A program made the translations under genes and the position numbers. Shown here one piece after another: positions 27,501 through 37,466 of a stretch of DNA of 64,000 bases. The notes below the pieces were generated by a model. The model was given only the letters and a program-made list of their open reading frames with translations. It did not search any database and was not told the DNA's origin. Positions within the stretch are counted from its first letter, which is position 1. The number at the start of each line of letters is the position of its first letter. This stretch comes from Pusillimonas sp. T7-7 (GTDB lineage: Bacteria; Pseudomonadota; Gammaproteobacteria; Burkholderiales; Burkholderiaceae_B), in assembly GCF_000209655.1 (NCBI RefSeq), contig NC_015458.1, forward strand, positions 2,480,001-2,544,000. Reading direction: 5' to 3'.

Positions 27501-28087
27501 AAGAAGGCATGCGCATCGCCCAAGAAGGCCTGGCCGGGCGTGATGAATCCGTTCAAAAGCCCAGCCGCATCTTGTGTCAGGCTGTATTGTGCGAACTACA
27601 CCGCCTGCGGGGCGATGTGGAAAGTACACAGGCTGCGGCCCAGGCGCTCAAATCCAGCACCAAAGATACCAGTCTTGTTTTTTGGCGAGCACTTGCTGAT
27701 GGCATGATGGGATGGACGGCAGCTCATCGCGGGGACCAACGCGGCCTGCACGCTATAGAGCATGCCGTGCAAGTGGCCAGCCGGGCCATGCCTGTATGGC
27801 AATCTCCGCTGGAACTGTTGCTGGCCGACAGCCGTAACTCCCTGGGCCAGACAGAGCTGGCGCTTGAGTGCATTGAACGCGCCGGGGACCTGATCGAACA
27901 TTACGGCACCCATTTAATACGCGGCGCCTATTTATGCCAGCGGGGTACAGCCTTTGCAGTCACCGGGCGATCCGATGGCGCTATTTCTTGCTGGCAACAG
28001 GCCATCGTTGAAAGCCGACGACTGGGCTTGTCGGTATACGCGCGACGCGCTGAAATACAGCTCAAGGCACATCTTCATGCCGCTTGA
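24584..28087 (+). CDS. SARP-type regulator with BTAD, degenerate cyclase, AAA ATPase and TPR-like regions
   Basis: This 1167-residue regulator is divergent from the T6SS operon. Residues 8-95 look like an OmpR-type winged helix as in SARP proteins (IQLRLLGEFDVAV, KPRLLLAILAV, RANLRHALFVLRRLF). Residues 100-245 fit the BTAD helical domain. Residues 265-410 resemble a class III nucleotide cyclase: GLDGSLLIVFGFP sits where active enzymes have GDG..a.FG.P, and IGMGMHADVA follows, but the metal-binding aspartate pattern looks lost. Residues 435-700 are an AAA/STAND-type ATPase with Walker A GDPGVGKS (463-470) and LLIIWEDLHWADPSS. The last 400 residues are helical, TPR-like. It probably integrates a ligand or nucleotide signal to control the adjacent T6SS; target and ligand are unknown. 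Confidence 0.85.
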   Translation: MHPSLTRPIQLRLLGEFDVAVNDISATRKISYTKPRLLLAILAVSQGKPLARSKLANMLWPASQQDSRANLRHALFVLRRLFESVPDIWLPSRHTLALNPDAIMVDALAVTGGYTDLNYLDRLDYDRGSLLEHMELPDSSTFTAWHNNWQARIERDMAECRERLIGQLMDQGEHDLAIRHAKRWVQQHPGDESTHRHLIRLLRDTGNDEAALLALEHCRQMLREHHNQDVLSDQTLTLLNRTSVLAVNATDSKPEPAHALVPSREYRPLAVLGVALMLDTLDVEQDNPLQGLQTAIDRIRSRAEAAGAQIQPGLDGSLLIVFGFPTLAERPAHLCASLACALRESVLPDGICIGMGMHADVAMLHSSDPAQIARPLSQHAMKLAYLAEPNEVLLTASTRDRIVGQFAVHYETRYDHELYVLDAQRDIRPVERMFGRMREFDTLVRLWARLPKAQIPTSMVVRGDPGVGKSLLISVMAEYVRRTGGDVRMLYSEEGYESKPFHPVRSHFAAGPSSSAGIESTQNTRAGMMEALISALLQRSSPDASLLIIWEDLHWADPSSIALVSALLKRKQSAPTLILMSARNEFETNESWNELQLMPLDRRAMAELVIHRARSQRLTLSQRDQIVEQASGIPLFAEEIVRQVALGAEIGATPIILDLISARISALDPAARQLVQFAAVAGNIDDSLLAYAAQKLNITSRQIQALMTQLRQHGLVAEGMPARFCHDLTRVAVYQTMDPVQRKQQHANVAQFLIHRDVQQAQAQAVCIAQHLDASKHPDACHWWCVAGRDALTQSATSEAQTMADRALHALERISDERKRRKAEFECQLLRGSILTLLKGGGAAETSRAYERVVELHRQDDDPDMQFQMQWGEWVVAFNTQIHAVALRLAENLLQHAEQRDSDIVLGSAQYAIGQTRLFMGDAARAERWLRAALHTLGRRAVAGHHMTAWGTETAHSARGMLAWVLALQGRDEEGMRIAQEGLAGRDESVQKPSRILCQAVLCELHRLRGDVESTQAAAQALKSSTKDTSLVFWRALADGMMGWTAAHRGDQRGLHAIEHAVQVASRAMPVWQSPLELLLADSRNSLGQTELALECIERAGDLIEHYGTHLIRGAYLCQRGTAFAVTGRSDGAISCWQQAIVESRRLGLSVYARRAEIQLKAHLHAA

Positions 28088-28099
28088 ATGAGCAGGCTT

Positions 28100-28139
28100 G
28101 GGCGGCATGGAGCAAACCATGGCGGAGCCGCCCTGTTTT
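28100..28139 (+). terminator. Rho-independent-like terminator after the regulator
   Basis: The arms GGGCGGC (28100-28106) and GCCGCCC (28127-28133) enclose a second small stem (CATGG/CCATG), followed by TGTTTTG. It lies 12 bp after the regulator stop. The T-run is short, so strength is uncertain. Confidence 0.5.
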
Positions 28140-28285
28140 GTGACTAAAATTTACAACGCAGCACGTGCTTGTACAAGCTCAAGCGCCAATACTGTACCGT
28201 TTACTTACACTCGAGCAGGTGGCTACGGTATACGCAATGCTATGATAAATAAAGAAAAATAGCAGTGGCATAAGCACCCATTTCA

Positions 28286-29029
28286 ATGACACCACCAAGT
28301 TACCTCACTACTTCCAGCAAAACACTCCTCAAGTTTTTACCGCAACGCAACATACACCAGCCCGCTATTCGGCTGCTATTCGTATGCTGCATGCTGGCCC
28401 CCGTCTCTCTTCTTGCCAATAGCTTGGGCAATTTCCAAGATGGCACATTTTCGGCTCAAGTCACACTGTATGAGTGGCCCGACAGCCAGACGGTGCCCAT
28501 TCCAGAACTTGAACAACTTGGCGATCAGCGCATACAGACGTTGCTGGACGACGCCGCCAAGCAAGCACAGGCCAATTACCTGGCAAAGAAGTACCGGCAA
28601 AAACCGAAAGACGTACGCAAGTTCGTAGACCTTGCCTGGGCCGAGGCAGAAAAGCGTAATGGCGACATCAAGCCTGAACTTCTGATTGCCATCATGCAAA
28701 AAGAAAGCTCTTTACGCCCCAAAGTACAAAATCGCTATGGCGCCCAGGGGTTGATGCAGGTGGTTCGCCGCTGGCACCGTGAAAAGCTGCACCCTTCCGA
28801 ATCGCTGTTCGACCCAGCAGTCAATATTCGAGTGGCCACCGACATTCTGGAAGAATACCTGGCGTCTGCCAACGGCAGCTTGACCAAGGCCTTGGTCAAA
28901 TATTCAGGCAATGCACGCGGCTACAGCAAAAAGATCCTCAAAGAGTCGATCAAGCTGGCTCGGATGGCTGAACAGGCCACCATCAACTCGAATACGGCAC
29001 AAGCCCAGGTGGAGTCAGATTCGGGCTGA
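28286..29029 (+). CDS. Exported lytic transglycosylase (SLT domain)
   Basis: Lytic transglycosylases cleave the MurNAc-GlcNAc bond of peptidoglycan. The 247-residue product has a hydrophobic export segment near residues 29-45 and a single SLT domain at about 110-215: LLIAIMQKESSLRPKVQ with catalytic Glu140, then YGAQGLMQV, a divergent form of the usual GAxGLMQ(V/I), and NIRVATDILEEYL. A charged, Gln-rich spacer separates export signal and domain. The start is uncertain because no clear ribosome-binding site is seen. It lies next to the T6SS regulator, and T6SS machines need local wall opening, so a functional link is possible but not shown. Confidence 0.85.
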   Translation: MTPPSYLTTSSKTLLKFLPQRNIHQPAIRLLFVCCMLAPVSLLANSLGNFQDGTFSAQVTLYEWPDSQTVPIPELEQLGDQRIQTLLDDAAKQAQANYLAKKYRQKPKDVRKFVDLAWAEAEKRNGDIKPELLIAIMQKESSLRPKVQNRYGAQGLMQVVRRWHREKLHPSESLFDPAVNIRVATDILEEYLASANGSLTKALVKYSGNARGYSKKILKESIKLARMAEQATINSNTAQAQVESDSG

Positions 29030-29207
29030 CGCCTTCGCAGACGCTGCTGACTTCGATAGTAGTGCTCTGCCAGATTAGAGCTTGCAACAAACAGCGGAAA
29101 GAGCAGAATTGACCTCACGATGGCTGTCGGGAACGAAATGCCATCCGACGTCCTCTGTAGTAATGCACCGCCCACCTTTGCACTGCCTATCCTGTAAGGA
29201 GACGTTC

Positions 29208-29585
29208 ATGAACAACTTCCGCGCAACAGCCCTGCTCTTTTCACTTACCTGCCTGTTCACCGCTGCATCCTACGCACAAGCACCCACTCAGACTCAAAAC
29301 GGCATACTGGTCGATAAAGCTGGGATGACCGTCTATACCTTCGACAAAGATAAAGCCAATAGCGGTAAAAGCGCCTGCAATGACCAATGCGCCAAAGCCT
29401 GGCCACCCGTCATGGCCGACGCCAAGAGCAAGGCCGAAGGCGACTACAGCATTATCAAGCGCGATGACGGCGCCCAGCAATGGGCCTACAAGGGGCAACC
29501 CTTGTACACCTTTGTCAAGGACGCTAAAGCCGGCGACAAAAACGGCGACAACGTAAAAAACGTTTGGCACGTCGTCAAACCTTGA
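29208..29585 (+). CDS. Secreted lipoprotein-repeat family protein (COG4315-like)
   Basis: The 125-residue product has a clear signal peptide ending in SYA and two copies of the short repeat found in this family: GMTVYTFDKDKANSGKSACNDQCAKAWPP and the later GQPLYTFVKDAKAGDKNG. The repeat is rich in aromatic residues and Asp, with two cysteines close together. Function is unknown; members are small periplasmic or extracellular proteins. The ATG at 29208 has a TAAGGAG site 9 bases upstream, preferred to a much earlier in-frame ATG. A strong hairpin terminator follows. Confidence 0.85.
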   Translation: MNNFRATALLFSLTCLFTAASYAQAPTQTQNGILVDKAGMTVYTFDKDKANSGKSACNDQCAKAWPPVMADAKSKAEGDYSIIKRDDGAQQWAYKGQPLYTFVKDAKAGDKNGDNVKNVWHVVKP

Positions 29586-29611
29586 CCCCAACTCCGGACA
29601 AAAACTGATGC

Positions 29612-29646
29612 AATAAACCAGCCTGCTCTCGCCAGGCTGGTTTATT
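29612..29646. terminator. Bidirectional terminator between the secreted protein gene and nrdJ
   Basis: A perfect 14-bp inverted repeat, AATAAACCAGCCTG and its complement, encloses a 7-base loop. Its outer ends are A/T-rich, so T-rich tails follow the GC core in both directions. It lies exactly between two convergent genes. Confidence 0.85.
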
Positions 29647-29656
29647 CAAAGCGCCA

Positions 29657-32506
29657 TCAGCCGCAAGCGCCTATGGCGCCGCATACGGTGCAAAACTCAC
29701 AGCCGTCTTTCTTGATCACGGCGTGGTTGCCACATTCGCCGCAGCGCTTGCCCAGCATGGGCTCTACGGCTACGGCCTGGCTGGCGGGTTCTGCGGCCAC
29801 CACACCCATGGCCTTGATGGGCATGCCCTCTTCGGTCAAGAGGCCCAGCATGGCGTAGCGATGTATGACCAACTGCGCCACATACGCCACTGTAGACGGG
29901 TAATTGGCCTGCCTTTCAGTACCCGGCACGCGCGCCAGAAAATCACCGCGCGGCTCGGCATAGTTCAGCAGTTTGCGCAGCTTCATGCCTATCCATGCCG
30001 GATCCACTACACGCATATCCAGGCTCAGCAGCTTGCATAGCCCGTCGAGCGCGCGCGGATGAGCGCCGGTCAGCCACATGCTGTAAGGGCGCCGACTGCC
30101 GTCGGGCATCTGCAATTCTTTCAGCATCAGCACGAAATCATCGTCGGTGGACGGGTTGCGAACGTCGGCCACCCAGGCCAGAGTACCGTCAGTACCGGTT
30201 TTTGGTTCATGTGGTGCAAACAAGGCGTTCAGCACCGGTGTAGGGTCGTTATCCCTGGCATCCAACGCACCCAAATCGTTATAACGCCACTCCACCAGCC
30301 GGGCCAAAGCCGCGGTGGCGCTGGGCACCTGCACCCGGTCGCCATTAGGTGGCGTGGGCATCTGGAAACCATCGCCATAGGCATGGGCCAGCACAGACAG
30401 CTTCTTGCGCAACCAGCCGCGATCATTGGCGCGCATGTCGGTGGACAAAGTCTTGGCGATGGCGTCCAGGCCACGCGGAGGTTGCCCACCCAGCACCCAG
30501 ACTTCGAAGGGAACACTATCTTTATCGGCCACCACCACAGCAAACTCACCCTGAGGGGTCTGTATGGTTTCACTGACCCAACCCGAAGCGCCTGCAGGCA
30601 GGCCTGGCCGCGATGGCCAGCGCAGCGATGCCAGCGGCGGGGACTTGGCCACTTCGGTCAGTACAAGGCGCTTGTCCTGCTCCGACAAAGTAATAGGCTG
30701 CGGCGCACCGTCCTGGCTTTCGCCTGGCACCGACAGCACCGCGCCCAGAATGTTGTTGGGACGATAGGTGGTAATACCCTTCAAGCCCTTATGCCAGGCC
30801 TGCATATACAGGTCTTTGAAATCATCGTAAGGATAGTCTGCCGGCACATTCACCGTTTTCGAAATGGCTGCATCAACATAGGGCGCCACGGAGGCAACCA
30901 TCAGCATGTGATCGATGGCAGAGATCTCTAGTGCCGAGACAAAAGCATCGGGCAAGGCGCCGATGTCGCCGCCCATCGCGCGATAGACACGGTAAGCATG
31001 ATCTTCGACCGTATAGTCCTTCTTGCTGCCATCGGCCATACGCTTAGTGCGCTTGTAAAACCAGGAAAAGGCGGGCTCGATGCCATTTGAGGCGTTGTCG
31101 GCGAAGGCCAGCGATATCGTCCCGGTGGGTGCAATCGAAGTCAAGTGGGAATTGCGTATGCCATGCTGACGTATCGCTTGTTTAAGCTCGTCAGGCAAGC
31201 GCTGAGCAAACTCACTGTTCAGGTATTCGTCCGCCTGCAGCAGGGGGAAAGCACCACGCTCCTGCGCAAGGGCTACCGACGCCTCGTAGGCTGCATCGCG
31301 CATATGGCGGGCAAAATCCGCAGCCAATTGACGCCCTTGCTCAGAGTCGTAGCGCAGGCCCAGCATGATCAGCGTATCGCCCAGGCCGGTAAAGCCCAGG
31401 CCCAGGCGCCGCTTGTTTTCCGCCTCGAGACGCTGTTCATCGAGCGGCCATTTGGTGGCGATCAACACATTATCGAGCATACGCACGGCCAGCTTCGTGG
31501 CTTGCTTCATCTTCTCGAAATCGAAGGCTGCCGTTGCGCTGAAAGGCGATGTCACGTAGGCCGTCAGATTCAAGCTTCCCAGGCAGCAGCACCCATAGTC
31601 GGGCAGGGGCTGCTCGCCGCAAGGATTGGTGGACTCTATTTTTTCACAATAGGCAAGATTGTTTTCCTGATTGATGCGATCCATATACAGCACGCCGGGC
31701 TCTGCCGCGGCATAAGTGCTTTGCATGATCAGGTCCCAGATCTCTCGTGCCTGCACGGCCTTGTATACCCACAAACCATCGTCACGCAAATAGGCGCCGC
31801 TGCCCTTCAGTTCCTCGGTGGGCTCCGCCTCATGCGACAGCTCGAACAGGCCGTCGGTTTCAACGGCCTGCATGAAGGCGTCGCTTACACCGACCGATAC
31901 GTTGAAGTTGTTCAATTGGCCGCGCTCCTGCTTGGCCGTAATAAATTCCATGATGTCGGGATGGGTGACATTGAGCACCGCCATCTGGGCGCCGCGACGC
32001 GAACCGGCGGACTCCACCGTTTCGCAGGAACGGTCGAATACGCGCATGTAGGAAATAGGCCCCGAAGCACTGCTGCCCGTGCCTTTCACCCGTGCGCCGC
32101 GCGGCCGGATGCCCGAAAAGTTATAACCCACGCCACCGCCGCGACGCATGGTTTCGGCAGCTTGCGCAAGCGCCGTATAAATACCGGGTTTGCCGTCTAC
32201 CTCTTCAGTAATCGAATCGCCCACCGGCTGCACAAAGCAATTGATCAATGTGCTTTGCAGATCAGTGCCCGCAGCGCTATTCACCCGGCCCGCAGGGATG
32301 AAGCCATTTTCCATGGCCCACAGGAATTCCTGCGCGTATTGTTTGCGCAGCTTGGCCGGCTCGACCCGGGCCAAAGCTTCTGCTACCCGAGCTCGCACTT
32401 GCCCAATATCGGACTCGTCCCCTTTTGCGTACTTCTCAATGAGAACTTCTGTGGAAATAAGTTGTGGTTCCGCCAGTGCGATGGCAGCGCTTTCCAAGTG
32501 TTGCAT
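29657..32506 (-). CDS. nrdJ: Adenosylcobalamin-dependent (class II) ribonucleotide reductase
   Basis: This enzyme makes deoxyribonucleotides using adenosylcobalamin, with or without oxygen. The 949-residue product has the RNR barrel: [52 protein letters not shown] (active-site cysteine region) and [25 protein letters not shown]-terminal extension ends in a four-cysteine zinc-ribbon-like tail, [26 protein letters not shown] precedes the ATG. The 111-bp space upstream is too short for a full cobalamin riboswitch and shows no B12-box. The gene stands alone. Confidence 0.95.
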   Translation of the reverse strand: MQHLESAAIALAEPQLISTEVLIEKYAKGDESDIGQVRARVAEALARVEPAKLRKQYAQEFLWAMENGFIPAGRVNSAAGTDLQSTLINCFVQPVGDSITEEVDGKPGIYTALAQAAETMRRGGGVGYNFSGIRPRGARVKGTGSSASGPISYMRVFDRSCETVESAGSRRGAQMAVLNVTHPDIMEFITAKQERGQLNNFNVSVGVSDAFMQAVETDGLFELSHEAEPTEELKGSGAYLRDDGLWVYKAVQAREIWDLIMQSTYAAAEPGVLYMDRINQENNLAYCEKIESTNPCGEQPLPDYGCCCLGSLNLTAYVTSPFSATAAFDFEKMKQATKLAVRMLDNVLIATKWPLDEQRLEAENKRRLGLGFTGLGDTLIMLGLRYDSEQGRQLAADFARHMRDAAYEASVALAQERGAFPLLQADEYLNSEFAQRLPDELKQAIRQHGIRNSHLTSIAPTGTISLAFADNASNGIEPAFSWFYKRTKRMADGSKKDYTVEDHAYRVYRAMGGDIGALPDAFVSALEISAIDHMLMVASVAPYVDAAISKTVNVPADYPYDDFKDLYMQAWHKGLKGITTYRPNNILGAVLSVPGESQDGAPQPITLSEQDKRLVLTEVAKSPPLASLRWPSRPGLPAGASGWVSETIQTPQGEFAVVVADKDSVPFEVWVLGGQPPRGLDAIAKTLSTDMRANDRGWLRKKLSVLAHAYGDGFQMPTPPNGDRVQVPSATAALARLVEWRYNDLGALDARDNDPTPVLNALFAPHEPKTGTDGTLAWVADVRNPSTDDDFVLMLKELQMPDGSRRPYSMWLTGAHPRALDGLCKLLSLDMRVVDPAWIGMKLRKLLNYAEPRGDFLARVPGTERQANYPSTVAYVAQLVIHRYAMLGLLTEEGMPIKAMGVVAAEPASQAVAVEPMLGKRCGECGNHAVIKKDGCEFCTVCGAIGACG

Positions 32507-32617
32507 GATATTTCCTAGGTACTTTTGGGGTCAATCTAAAAAGGTATCATACTGAACTCGCAAGACTCTTGATATACATTAAAGGGTCGGCCCAGGGGCG
32601 GTATGAACGACACAAGC

Positions 32618-33223
32618 CTACTGCTTGATCACCCCGCAAGCCTCTCTGGCCCCGCCGCCGCCCGAAGGCTTGGGGTGGTCCGCATGATTATCCCCGCCCA
32701 CGTGCACCATTAAGGCATGTCCGGCAACCTGGTCCAGGCTTGTCAGTCGAGGGGCAAGGACCGGATGCGAGGCGCTGCCCTGAGCGTCGACATAAAGAGC
32801 AGGCAGGTCTCCCAGGTGCCCATCGCCCCATGGATAGCCGTGCTTGCCTGTGCCTTTGGGGTCGAAGTGATCGCCTGCGGCTCCGGCCGCTGTCATTTTT
32901 CCTTTGACTTCAGCAGGCTCGCAGCTGGGTTTTTCGTGGACATGAAAGCCATGCACGCCAGGCTCCAGGCCTTTGAGCTGAGGCGTAAAGACCAGCCCGT
33001 ACTCGGATTCTGAAATCACGACCTGACCGACTTCGTCCATGACTCCTTTCTCGGTGGCCTGATGCATGGGCACAGTGATATCTGCAAGAGCCGCTGACCC
33101 CAGGGATGTTCCTGCGGACAAGGCCGCCGCCATGGCGACTTTCCGCCACCTGCCGTGCCTCGGGCGCATTGCAGCACCAATACCTGCATGCAGCTTCCCC
33201 CAATCTCTGTAATGACTGAACAT
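32618..33223 (-). CDS. sodC: Periplasmic Cu/Zn superoxide dismutase
   Basis: SodC converts superoxide to hydrogen peroxide and oxygen in the periplasm. The 201-residue precursor has a long basic N-terminal region and a hydrophobic signal segment ending near ALA (about residue 47). The copper and zinc ligands are visible in [10 protein letters not shown], then [13 protein letters not shown] and GHLGDLPAL, and the C-terminal signature [12 protein letters not shown] includes the disulphide cysteine. AAGGAG lies 6 bases before the ATG at 33223, supporting this start over an internal one. It is divergent from the formate dehydrogenase operon. Confidence 0.95.
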   Translation of the reverse strand: MFSHYRDWGKLHAGIGAAMRPRHGRWRKVAMAAALSAGTSLGSAALADITVPMHQATEKGVMDEVGQVVISESEYGLVFTPQLKGLEPGVHGFHVHEKPSCEPAEVKGKMTAAGAAGDHFDPKGTGKHGYPWGDGHLGDLPALYVDAQGSASHPVLAPRLTSLDQVAGHALMVHVGGDNHADHPKPSGGGGAREACGVIKQ

Positions 33224-33477
33224 CGTGTTCTCCTTAGCAATTGAAACAAACCGGCATTCGCCGAAGCCTCCGCCACATCCTGAAGGCCCAGGCTAATTTG
33301 CCAGCAAGTCACATGCCGCTATAAAGAAAGAACCGCTTTCGTTCACATCTGGACATAAAACCGTTCTGAATGGCATGGCTTTTTACGTTTTGCCGTCCTA
33401 TACTTCATCCATATAGGGTCGCTGCGGGCTGCCCCAGTGCTTATTGCAATTTTGTTTCATTCATCTGGGGGAGCGGC

Positions 33478-36400
33478 ATGGTAAACATGAACCGGCGGCA
33501 GTTCTTCAAGGTGACGGGTACAACTTTAGCCAGTTCCAGTCTTACGTTGCTGGGTGCGGCGCCAACTCCGGCCATGGCCGAAGTACGCCAATACAAGCTG
33601 GCGCGCATGACTGAAACGCGCAATACCTGTCCCTATTGTTCTGTAGCGTGTGGCGTACTTATGTACGGCTTGGGCGATGGCTCTAAAAATGCCGAAGCCA
33701 ACATCATGCACATCGAGGGCGATCCCGATCACCCTGTGAACCGAGGCACGCTCTGTCCGAAGGGGGCCGCGCTCACGGATTTCATCAACAGCCCCAACCG
33801 GCTGAAGTATCCAGAGTACCGCGCCCCCGGTTCCGACAAATGGGAACGCATGTCATGGGACGATGCGCTTGACCGTATAGCCCGCCATCTGAAAGATGAC
33901 CGCGATGCCAACTTCATCGAACGTACCGACGACGGCAAGCTGGTCAATCGCTGGTTGACGACGGGCATGCTGGCGGCTTCGGCCAGTTCCAACGAAGTCG
34001 CCTACATCACCCATAAAGTATTCCGCAGCTTCGGCGCACTGGCATTCGACAACCAGGCACGTGTCTGACACGGCCCGACGGTGGCAGGTCTTGCCCCGAC
34101 GTTTGGCCGTGGAGCGATGACGAACCATTGGGTCGACATCAAGAACGCGGACGTAGTACTGATCATGGGCGGCAATGCCGCCGAGGCGCACCCCTGCGGG
34201 TTCAAGTGGGTCACAGAAGCAAAGGCGCATAACAAAGCCAAGCTGATCGTTGTCGATCCGCGCTTTACGCGCTCGGCATCAGTGGCGGACTTCTACGCGC
34301 CCATACGAACCGGCACCGACATCGTCTTCCTGGGCGGGGTCATACGCTATCTGCTCGAAAACGACAAAATCCAGCACGAATATGTGCGCAACTACACTGA
34401 CCTGCCGTTTATTGTTCGCGAAGACTTCAATTTCGAAGACGGGCTGTACTCGGGCTACAACGAGGCAACCCGCAAGTACGATCAGTCCAGCTGGGATTAC
34501 GAACTGGGTGACGATGGCTACGCCAAAGTCGACCCCACATTGCAGCATCCCCGTTCGGTATTTCAGTTGCTCAAGAAACACTACGAGCGCTATACGCCGG
34601 AAATGGTCGCGAGCGTTTGCGGTACGCCCCAAGACAAATTCCTGAAGGTCTGTGAAATGCTTGCCTCCACGGCAGGTAAGGATCGGGCGGGCACCATACT
34701 GTATGCATTGGGCTGGACGCAGCACTCCATTGGTTCGCAAATCATCCGCACAGGCGCGATGATGCAATTGCTGCTGGGTAATATTGGCATTCCGGGCGGC
34801 GGTATGAACGCGCTGCGCGGGCACTCCAATATTCAGGGGCTGACCGACCTGGGCCTGATGTCCAATCTGTTGCCTGGCTATCTGACCTTGCCTTCCGATC
34901 GCGAGCAGGTGTATGAAGACTACATCAGCCAACGCACGCAGATGCCTCTGCGGCCGAATCAGCTGAGCTACTGGCGCAACTACAGCAAGTTCCACGTAAG
35001 CCTGATGAAGGCGTGGTGGGGCGATGCGGCAACCGCAGAAAACAACTGGGCTTACGATTACCTGCCCAAGATGGACCGCCCCTACGACATGCTGCAGGTG
35101 TACGAGCTTATGCACCAGGGCAAAATGAACGGCTATATCTGCCAGGGCTTCAACCCGCTGGCGGCGGCGCCCTACAAAAAGAAGCTGCTTGAATCCTTCT
35201 CCAAGCTCAAGTTCCTGATCATCATGGACCCGCTGGTCACTGAAACCTCGGAATTCTGGCGCAATTACGGCGAACACAACGACGTCGACTCTTCGCAGAT
35301 CCAGACCGAGGTCTTCCGCCTGCCCACCACCTGTTTTGCCGAAGAAGAAGGAACCCTAGTCAACTCTGGGCGCTGGCTGCAGTGGCACTGGAAAGGGGCC
35401 GAGCCTCCGGGCGAAGGCAAAAGCGATATTGAAATCATGGCGCGAATCTACCAGCGCCTATTGGCCTTGTACAAGAAGGAAGGAGGCAAGTACCCCGACC
35501 CCATCGTCAATCTGGCTTGGCCCTATTCCACCCCCGACAACCCCAGCGCCCACGACCTGGCCAAAGAAATCAACGGCCGCGCGCTTATCGATATTGTCGA
35601 TCGAAGCAGTCCCTCTGATCCGGCCAAGGTCCTGCGTAAAGCGGGCGAACAATTATCGGGTTTTGGCGAACTGCGCGACGATGGCACCACCATCAGCGGG
35701 TGCTGGCTATACACCGGAAGCTGGACCTCTGACGGCAACCAGATGGCCCGCCGCGACAACAGCGACCCAACGGGCATCGGTCAAACGCTGAACTGGGCCT
35801 GGTGTTGGCCAGCCAACCGTCGCATCATGTACAACCGTGCTTCGTGCGATACCGCCGGCCAGCCTTTTGATCCCAGCCGCGCCCTTATCCACTGGAATGG
35901 CAAGGCCTGGGTCGGCGCCGACGTGCCCGACTTCAAGCTTGACGAAGACCCAGCTGGCGGCATGGGGCCCTTCATCATGAACCCCGAAGGCGTGGCCAGA
36001 TTCTTTGCCCGCAAGGGCATGGCCGAAGGACCTTTCCCCGTTCACTACGAGCCCTTCGAAACGCCGGTAGGCTATAACCCGCTGTACCCCGACAACAAGC
36101 TGGTGGTCAGCAACCCGGCCGCACGTATCTTCGACCAAGACCTGGCCTCTATGGGCAAGGTGGCTGACTTCCCCTATGTGGGTACTACTTATCGCCTGAC
36201 CGAGCACTTCCACTACTGGACCAAACACGTCAAGCTCAATGCAATCCTGCAACCCGAACAATTCGTCGAAATCGGCGATGCACTGGCGGGCGAGTTGGGC
36301 ATTGCGCATGGGGATCGCGTCAAGGTGTCTTCCAATCGCGGCTATATCAAAGCCGTGGCGGTGGTCACCAAGCGCATCAAGGCACTGACGGTCGAAGGTA

Positions 36401-36555
36401 AAACCGTACACCAGGTGGGCATCCCCCTGCATTGGGGTTTTGTCGGTCTGGCCAAGCCGGGCTTTCTGGCCAATACCTTGACGCCGCCGGTAGGCGACGG
36501 CAACTCATATACGCCTGAGTCCAAATCATTCCTGGTCAAGGTCGAAAAGGTATAG
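33478..36555 (+). CDS. fdnG: Formate dehydrogenase-N alpha subunit, selenocysteine-containing, Tat-exported
   Basis: The catalytic subunit oxidises formate to CO2 on the periplasmic face, using a molybdopterin (MGD) cofactor and one 4Fe-4S cluster. The 1025-residue frame is read through an in-frame TGA at 34066-34068 (residue 197): the context [23 protein letters not shown] matches the selenocysteine site of E. coli FdnG/FdoG (about 1015 residues). The N-terminus has a twin-arginine signal, [10 protein letters not shown]. The cluster motif CPYCSVACG...CPKG is intact. The ATG at 33478 has GGGGAG 5 bases upstream. A conventional caller would split the gene at the TGA. It heads the fdn-fdhE-sel cluster. 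Confidence 0.96.
34066..34111 (+). promoter_or_regulatory. Bacterial SECIS element directing selenocysteine at UGA
   Basis: Starting at the UGA, CACGGCC (34069-34075) pairs perfectly with GGCCGTG (34105-34111). At the tip, GGCA (34083-34086) pairs with TGCC (34092-34095) around the loop GGTCT (34087-34091), the loop seen in E. coli fdhF/fdnG SECIS hairpins and bound by SelB. Confidence 0.92.
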
Positions 36556-36566
36556 GAGCGCACACC

Positions 36567-37466
36567 ATGGCATTGCAATCACTCGATATCAAGCGGCGCT
36601 CCGCCACCACCACGCCGCCGCCCAACGTACGGCAGGAAGTCATTGGCGGCGGTGTTGCCAAGCTGATCGACACCACCAAATGCATAGGCTGCAAAGCCTG
36701 TCAGGTAGCCTGTATGGAGTGGAACGACCTGCGGGACGAGATCGGTACCAACGTGGGTGTATATGACAACCCCGCCGATCTTACCGATCAATCCTGGACG
36801 GTCATGCGGTTTTCCGAATACGAAAACACGGCTGGCGACCTGGAATGGCTGATCCGCAAAGACGGCTGCATGCACTGCGAAGATCCAGGCTGCTTGAAAG
36901 CCTGCCCGGCGCCAGGCGCCATCATCCAGTACAACAACGGCATTGTCGACTTCCACGAAGAAAACTGCATAGGTTGCGGCTATTGCATTACAGGTTGCCC
37001 ATTCGACGTTCCACGCATTTCCAAAAAAGACAACAAGGCCTATAAGTGCACCTTGTGTTCCGACCGGGTGGCAGTCGGGCAAGAACCTGCATGCGTCAAA
37101 ACCTGTCCTACCGGCGCCATTGTTTTCGGCACCAAGGAAGACATGCAAAAGCATGCTGATGACCGTATTGTCGACCTTAAATCCCGCGGTTTCGACAACG
37201 CCGGACTGTATGACCCGGCCGGTGTGGGTGGCACTCATGTCATGTATGTGCTGCACCACGCAGACCGGCCAGGCCTGTACAGCGATCTGCCCAAAGACCC
37301 GGAGATCAGTCCCATGGTGGGCCTGTGGAAGGGTATAGCCAAGCCGTTGGGGGTGGCCGCCATGGCCCTGGCGGCGCTCGGCGGCTTCTTCCATTACATT
37401 CGCACCGGCCCCAACGAAACAGACGAGGAAGACGAACGCAAAGCCAAGGAGGTCATCGATGAATAA
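36567..37466 (+). CDS. fdnH: Formate dehydrogenase-N beta subunit (4x 4Fe-4S)
   Basis: This electron-transfer subunit passes electrons from FdnG to the cytochrome b subunit. The 299-residue product has the four expected ferredoxin-type cysteine groups: [35 protein letters not shown] and CTLCSDR...CVKTCPTGA. One C-terminal membrane helix (about residues 255-275, [19 protein letters not shown]) anchors it. A GGAG site lies upstream, 11 bp after fdnG, and the stop overlaps fdnI by 8 bp. Confidence 0.96.
   Translation: MALQSLDIKRRSATTTPPPNVRQEVIGGGVAKLIDTTKCIGCKACQVACMEWNDLRDEIGTNVGVYDNPADLTDQSWTVMRFSEYENTAGDLEWLIRKDGCMHCEDPGCLKACPAPGAIIQYNNGIVDFHEENCIGCGYCITGCPFDVPRISKKDNKAYKCTLCSDRVAVGQEPACVKTCPTGAIVFGTKEDMQKHADDRIVDLKSRGFDNAGLYDPAGVGGTHVMYVLHHADRPGLYSDLPKDPEISPMVGLWKGIAKPLGVAAMALAALGGFFHYIRTGPNETDEEDERKAKEVIDE

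Noticed and set aside
31145..32518. Long plus-strand frame (457 codons) over the nrdJ gene
   Set aside because: It is antisense to a clear NrdJ coding sequence, and its translation resembles no protein family.
32507..32617. Cobalamin riboswitch ahead of nrdJ
   Set aside because: The spacer is too short and no B12-box-like sequence was seen.
33224..33477. FNR-type or other named operator upstream of fdnG
   Set aside because: Several weak -10-like hexamers (such as TATACT) occur, but no FNR-like dyad or well-spaced promoter could be supported.
34066..34068. In-frame TGA splitting fdnG into two apparent genes, as if a nonsense mutation
   Set aside because: The residue context matches the known selenocysteine site and a SECIS hairpin follows directly, with all sel genes nearby.
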